A stretch of DNA of 64,000 nucleotides, taken from Sphagnum magellanicum (Eukaryota > Streptophyta > Sphagnopsida > Sphagnales > Sphagnaceae). Position 1 is the stretch's first letter. Each line of letters opens with the position of its first letter. Below the pieces are notes generated by a model. It ran no database searches and was not told the origin of the DNA. It was given only the letters and a program-made list of their open reading frames with translations. The stretch is from NCBI GenBank assembly GCA_021904315.1, contig CM038922.1:9089347-9153346 (forward strand). Direction: 5' to 3'. The translations under genes were made by a program, and so were the position numbers. Positions 60,366 to 64,000 of the stretch are shown here, one piece after another.

Positions 60366-60830
60366 GGATTTGGTGATGCAGTAATCATCCAATGGAAAGA
60401 GGTAGCGAAACTGGCAATCATCCATAGGAAGATTTAGACAAATTTGGCTACAAACCAGATATGAAGAAAAAATCTTTAATCATCCTTTAATATTGTTGAC
60501 TACTTGTTGAAACCAAATATAGAAATCTGGCATTTTTTTACTTACTCTTCTGGACTTCTGGAAATTGAAATCCTGAGAACTCACTTTCATTTTCAAATTT
60601 TTGATTTTAATTTTGCTATTTGGCGAAAGTTTGAAATTTCATTGGTAAGAAAAAAGGCTAATGATCACATTTGGATTTGCAAAAACCTACAGATCTACTA
60701 CATTTGGATTTGCAAAAATAGTTGTGAAAATCCCTTCATGCAAGCTTTCTACTGCAAGAATCTTGGGGCATAAACTTTCCTTTTCCCTTTTCCCTAAGCA
60801 CATCCACTGCTGTTACATATATTTTCAGAA
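60366..60830 (+). repeat. dispersed repeat family, copy 3
   Basis: It opens with ATTTGGTGATGCAGTAATCA and GATTTAGACAAATTTGGCTA. It ends with GCACATCCACTGCTGTTACA, the same opening and closing blocks as copy 2 but about 450 bp apart instead of 900. A short internal duplication (CATTTGGATTTGCAAAAA) lies at 60669-60719. Confidence 0.55.
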
Positions 60831-61660
60831 GGAATTATAAGAATTCTTGGGGCATTAACTTTTCAGGGCAATAACATTTGGAACATATTCACTGTACTAT
60901 GTAAGAATCTTGCGTGTAGAAAGCTTGCATGAGTTTGATTCCTTGTTTGCTTCCAAAGAAAAAATATTTTGAGTTATACACCACCCACCAATACAATCTA
61001 TGCCTAAATACAATGAAGTCAGAGAAATCAGAAAGATCAGAAACTAGAAATCATCTGCCAACCTTCTATCAAAGATAACATGAGGAACAAAGTTATCTAA
61101 AGAGAAAATCTAGCCAAGGAGATAAATCCGAAGCTTTTGCCTTTTCTTTGAAGCTATGGAGAGACAGAACTGTTGAAGTCGTGGATCCCTTATTTTCCTA
61201 CACCAATTGCACCCTCATCCCATAAAACTCACATTTTAAGAAGTAGCAAACGTCTGAGACATAGAAATGACAGCAGAATTGCAAAATTTTCTGGAGATAG
61301 TTTACTTATGAAAGTCAAGAAAAATGCCTACTAGAGGAAAAGGATCTTTGCAGCAAAGCCCCCAGTACACAGCCCAAGTACCCTGCATTGGCATTGCAGA
61401 AAATTCTTTCCTGGATATGATCTACTAAGGAATGTAGCTCTTGTATAGTACAAATATCAACTTCGTAACAGTTTTGCTCTAAACTCCAAACTTATCAATC
61501 TTCACATGACACTAGTGCTGTACTTTCCCGATTCCAATTCAGCGGATTGTATGCATTAATTTAGCACCGATTGATTGAATAGATCATACCCAAAAGTATG
61601 TACGCTACCACTTGACTTGAAAGGTCTGAGATTTACATTTGCCCAACTGATCAAATTCGT
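60831..61660. other. 3' flank of the hydrolase-fold gene
   Basis: There is no second gene here. GC is closer to genic values from about 61100, so part is probably the 3' UTR. The ORF that crosses 61575-62120 on the plus strand is the complement of the last exon. Confidence 0.4.
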
Positions 61661-63823
61661 TCACAATTCATTGAGAAATGTGATCAGTAAGGTTGCTACA
61701 TCATCTGGGTATTCTTCCTGTGGCAATAGAGCTCCCGGGATCTCCACAAACTTAGTGACCCCCTTGGCTCCACGAAGAGCCTCCATCTCTGCCCGTGAGC
61801 GCCGGGGGCTCTTCACGGATGAAAGCACAAGAACAGGAACCTTACCCTCCAGCTCAGCAAAGAGAGAGAGAAATTCCTCCCTTGACCGGACGGGGTCTAG
61901 TAAGCCTGTGAGAAAAGCAGCTGGTGCAAATCGGGCACCTTCTCTTTGTGTTAACAGTGTTCGATTCTCAACCACTGCCGCTGTCACATTGTCCGCATCC
62001 GCATATACGTGTGTGAGATACTGTAGACGTATGTTTTTGGGACTGCTAACCAGATACTTGTACATTGCCCATCCCATGCCAGGAGATCTCAGTGTTCCTC
62101 GCAAAAGTCCATATCTGTAGCACCCCCCACAACTCAGACACCTCTTGGATTCAACAGGTCCGTAATTGAACAAGAGCCTATGGCTGGGAGAGCACCCCTA
62201 ACCTCCAATTTGTAGCGAAACTTGGAAGTTAATGCCTACCGTGTCTCCATAGTTGGGCTGTGGCCAAATACAATTGGGAGGGGCCCAGCCCAAGTGGGTG
62301 CAACAGCTGCTATTGCCTGTGCATTGATAGCACCCTTGCTCAGTGCCCTTGCTGCAATGGTGGCTGCGTGACCCCCTCCTATGATCACTGGTACATCCTC
62401 TGTTCACAAAACCAGATACACATTCAGATCCTGCAGAGTTTGTAATGCTGGAGAGTTTTGATGAGGTTTTTGCAGCAGCAGCCGTGACTAGAGTAAAAGG
62501 CTAGTGGTTACAGAAGTGCCAGCCTAATTCCTTCTTGCACTTGAGGTTCAAAACTCACAAAGCTCACAAGCACGTCAAGCTGTGGACACCAAGGATGAGT
62601 TAAACCCTCCTAAAACATGTCAGCAATCTTATACATTAACTCAAAGGCAAGAGCAGTGAAGTTCATGTATGGTCCAAATGAATGTTCACAGTGACCCAAG
62701 GAGATAGAGGAACATAGCATTCACAACCTGAAGTCAGACCAAGAGGACCATTTGCATCCAGCACCAAATCGATCAAGAACTTCTCAAGTACATCAACGGT
62801 ATACTCAATAGGAGGTCGATCTGAGAGGCCTAGCCCCGGCCAATCGACAACCACAGCTCGCCAATTGTCAGACCCAGACTGTTTTACCAGAGTTTCAGCT
62901 ACAGCCTGCCATTCTTCCGTTGTGCTCACATCTGATAGACTTGGCAGGAGCAATAAAGTCTTTGAAGGACGGCCCTCACTCCTAGAATGCTCTACATAAT
63001 GAATGTTTAACTGGTTGCCTTCATAAGACCATTGCCATGTCCCTGTTTTAAATTGCTGCTTCCATCATGTACAACAAATCACAAAGTGGTGAATTATGAT
63101 GAGACAATTGCAAGTGTGGCGGTGGCGGTGTCACCAAGGATTCCAGCTTTTCAGCAAACACAGAGAGCATCTTAGGTCAAATAGAATCAAGCTTTCCTTC
63201 CTCTTGAACTCTCAATTTCCAAATTGGAAACTGGAATTGTAGCATCCATGAGGAAACTGAGAACCACAGACATTACTACACAACAAGCCATTTTCTGTTG
63301 AAACAAGAACATAAGTAGGGTTTCGCTTCCAGTTCTCCTCACCAAAAACCCAGATTTCTACTGAAGATTCAGCCAGCCCTAAGCATGATAAGAACAACAT
63401 ACACCAACATCAAACTCTCCCTCTTTCTTTCACAATTCGGTTCATGGGTAGATTGTGTTTTACCTTGGAAGGTTGGGTAGTCTCCACAACAGCAGCTCGC
63501 AGGCTGGAATGAGGTCTCATTCCAGACCCTTTCTTCTTGCCCTTCTCCTCCATATGTGTCCAATTTGCTGCCTTTCTGATACCCCGCACATACACTCCAT
63601 GTGCAGCCCAGGAATCACTCTGCACTTTACTGCCCACCACGGCTGTTGCTCTGGAGTTGTGAACCAAACAACACAAATCACCTTTGGGTGATGAACCATG
63701 ACAAGACTTGTACATCAAAGAAGGCATGGAATCTTGGAGCTTGAGAGCAACAGCCATGGCCATTGTGTGCACAGGTCTGACATAAGAAACTGAGGCCACT
63801 GTAGCTACTGCCACTGCTGCCAT
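61661..63823 (-). CDS. alpha/beta-hydrolase-fold protein without catalytic triad
   Basis: Exons on the minus strand are 63823-63464, 63055-62740, 62399-62240 and 62114-61661, all GT-AG, giving 429 residues. The start ATG has a strong context (AAAATGGCAG). Residues 1 to about 110 are Ala/Ser/Val/Lys-rich with few acids, a likely plastid transit peptide. The fold is recognisable from TGTWQWSYEG and LLLLPSLSD, from VVVDWPGLGLSDRP (188-201, the usual DxPGxGxSDRP), and from the strand and turn VIIGGGHAA at 230-238. A helical cap and the C-terminal PGALLPQEEYP (405-415) complete it. The nucleophile Ser is Gly235, the acid is replaced by Ser in VKSP, the His before xPxEE is Leu408, and the HG of the oxyanion hole is PS (158-159). 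It is probably a pseudoenzyme. I know similar plant proteins only as unnamed alpha/beta-hydrolases and give no function. Confidence 0.88.
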
Positions 63824-64000
63824 TTTTGAAGCTTTGAAACGTCGAAAACCCAAACTTCCGGAGAAAGCTACTTCTTTGCCCACCTGATCATGCAACAACA
63901 ATCAAAATCTGCAAAAGCAAAAAGTCTGCAACAACAATAGACTATTGTTTGTAAACTTTCTCTACCATGTGCAAATGTACCCAAGACTACTACTTTCTTT
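63824..64000 (-). promoter_or_regulatory. upstream region of the hydrolase-fold gene, cut by window
   Basis: Only 177 bp upstream of the start codon are present, probably mostly 5' UTR. In-frame codons extend to 63901 without an ATG, so the start at 63823 is the first possible one in this frame. Confidence 0.4.

Noticed and set aside
61575-62120. 181-codon plus-strand frame
   Set aside because: It is antisense to the last exon of the hydrolase-fold gene, whose splice sites and motifs clearly mark the minus strand as coding.

Overview
The window is nuclear DNA of a land plant. It holds three spliced genes with GT-AG introns, and two are diagnostic: a chloroplast ClpB (Hsp100) chaperone and an allene oxide cyclase, the jasmonate/OPDA pathway enzyme. 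Everything between the genes is very AT-rich and full of decayed transposons and satellite-like arrays, so this is a gene-poor, repeat-rich genome. I cannot fix the lineage from sequence alone. The low GC and the 23-30 kb gene gaps would suit a seedless plant or a gymnosperm, but this is only a guess.

Layout. 1-240 may be the tail of a gene cut by the window edge. 725-1391 looks like a small hAT-type element. 1855-6844 (minus) is clpB in 10 exons, with a duplicated ~115-bp block just upstream (7036-7274). 7275-36847 is ~30 kb without a gene; it holds at least four CACTA-like elements, MITEs, 60-bp and ~190-bp tandem repeats, and two pairs of dispersed repeats. 36848-38510 (minus) is the allene oxide cyclase gene in four exons with a TATA box at 38705-38711. 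38712-61660 is a second repeat-rich gap. It holds a Ty1/Copia relic, a pogo/jerky-type DDE transposase pseudogene, a Ty3/Gypsy gag-protease relic, a 1.9-kb CACTA-like element and a 2.2-kb hAT-like element with an almost perfect 8-bp target duplication. 61661-63823 (minus) is a four-exon alpha/beta-hydrolase-fold protein that has lost its whole catalytic triad.

All three genes lie on the minus strand and each protein starts with a plausible plastid transit peptide. They otherwise belong to unrelated processes (protein disaggregation, oxylipin synthesis, unknown), and I see no sign of a cluster.

The most unusual feature is a set of five non-autonomous CACTA-like elements (12141-14249, ~14581-16435, 21081-22271, 30950-31958, 52860-54734). 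Each carries a tRNA-like segment with pol III B-box-like sequence. The three fold-back members share one layout: terminal repeat, subterminal GTCAA-type motifs, CCTA/TAGG arrays around the tRNA-like segment, then the mirror image. One of them contains a 13-bp/39-bp higher-order array that stays in exact register for 37 monomers.
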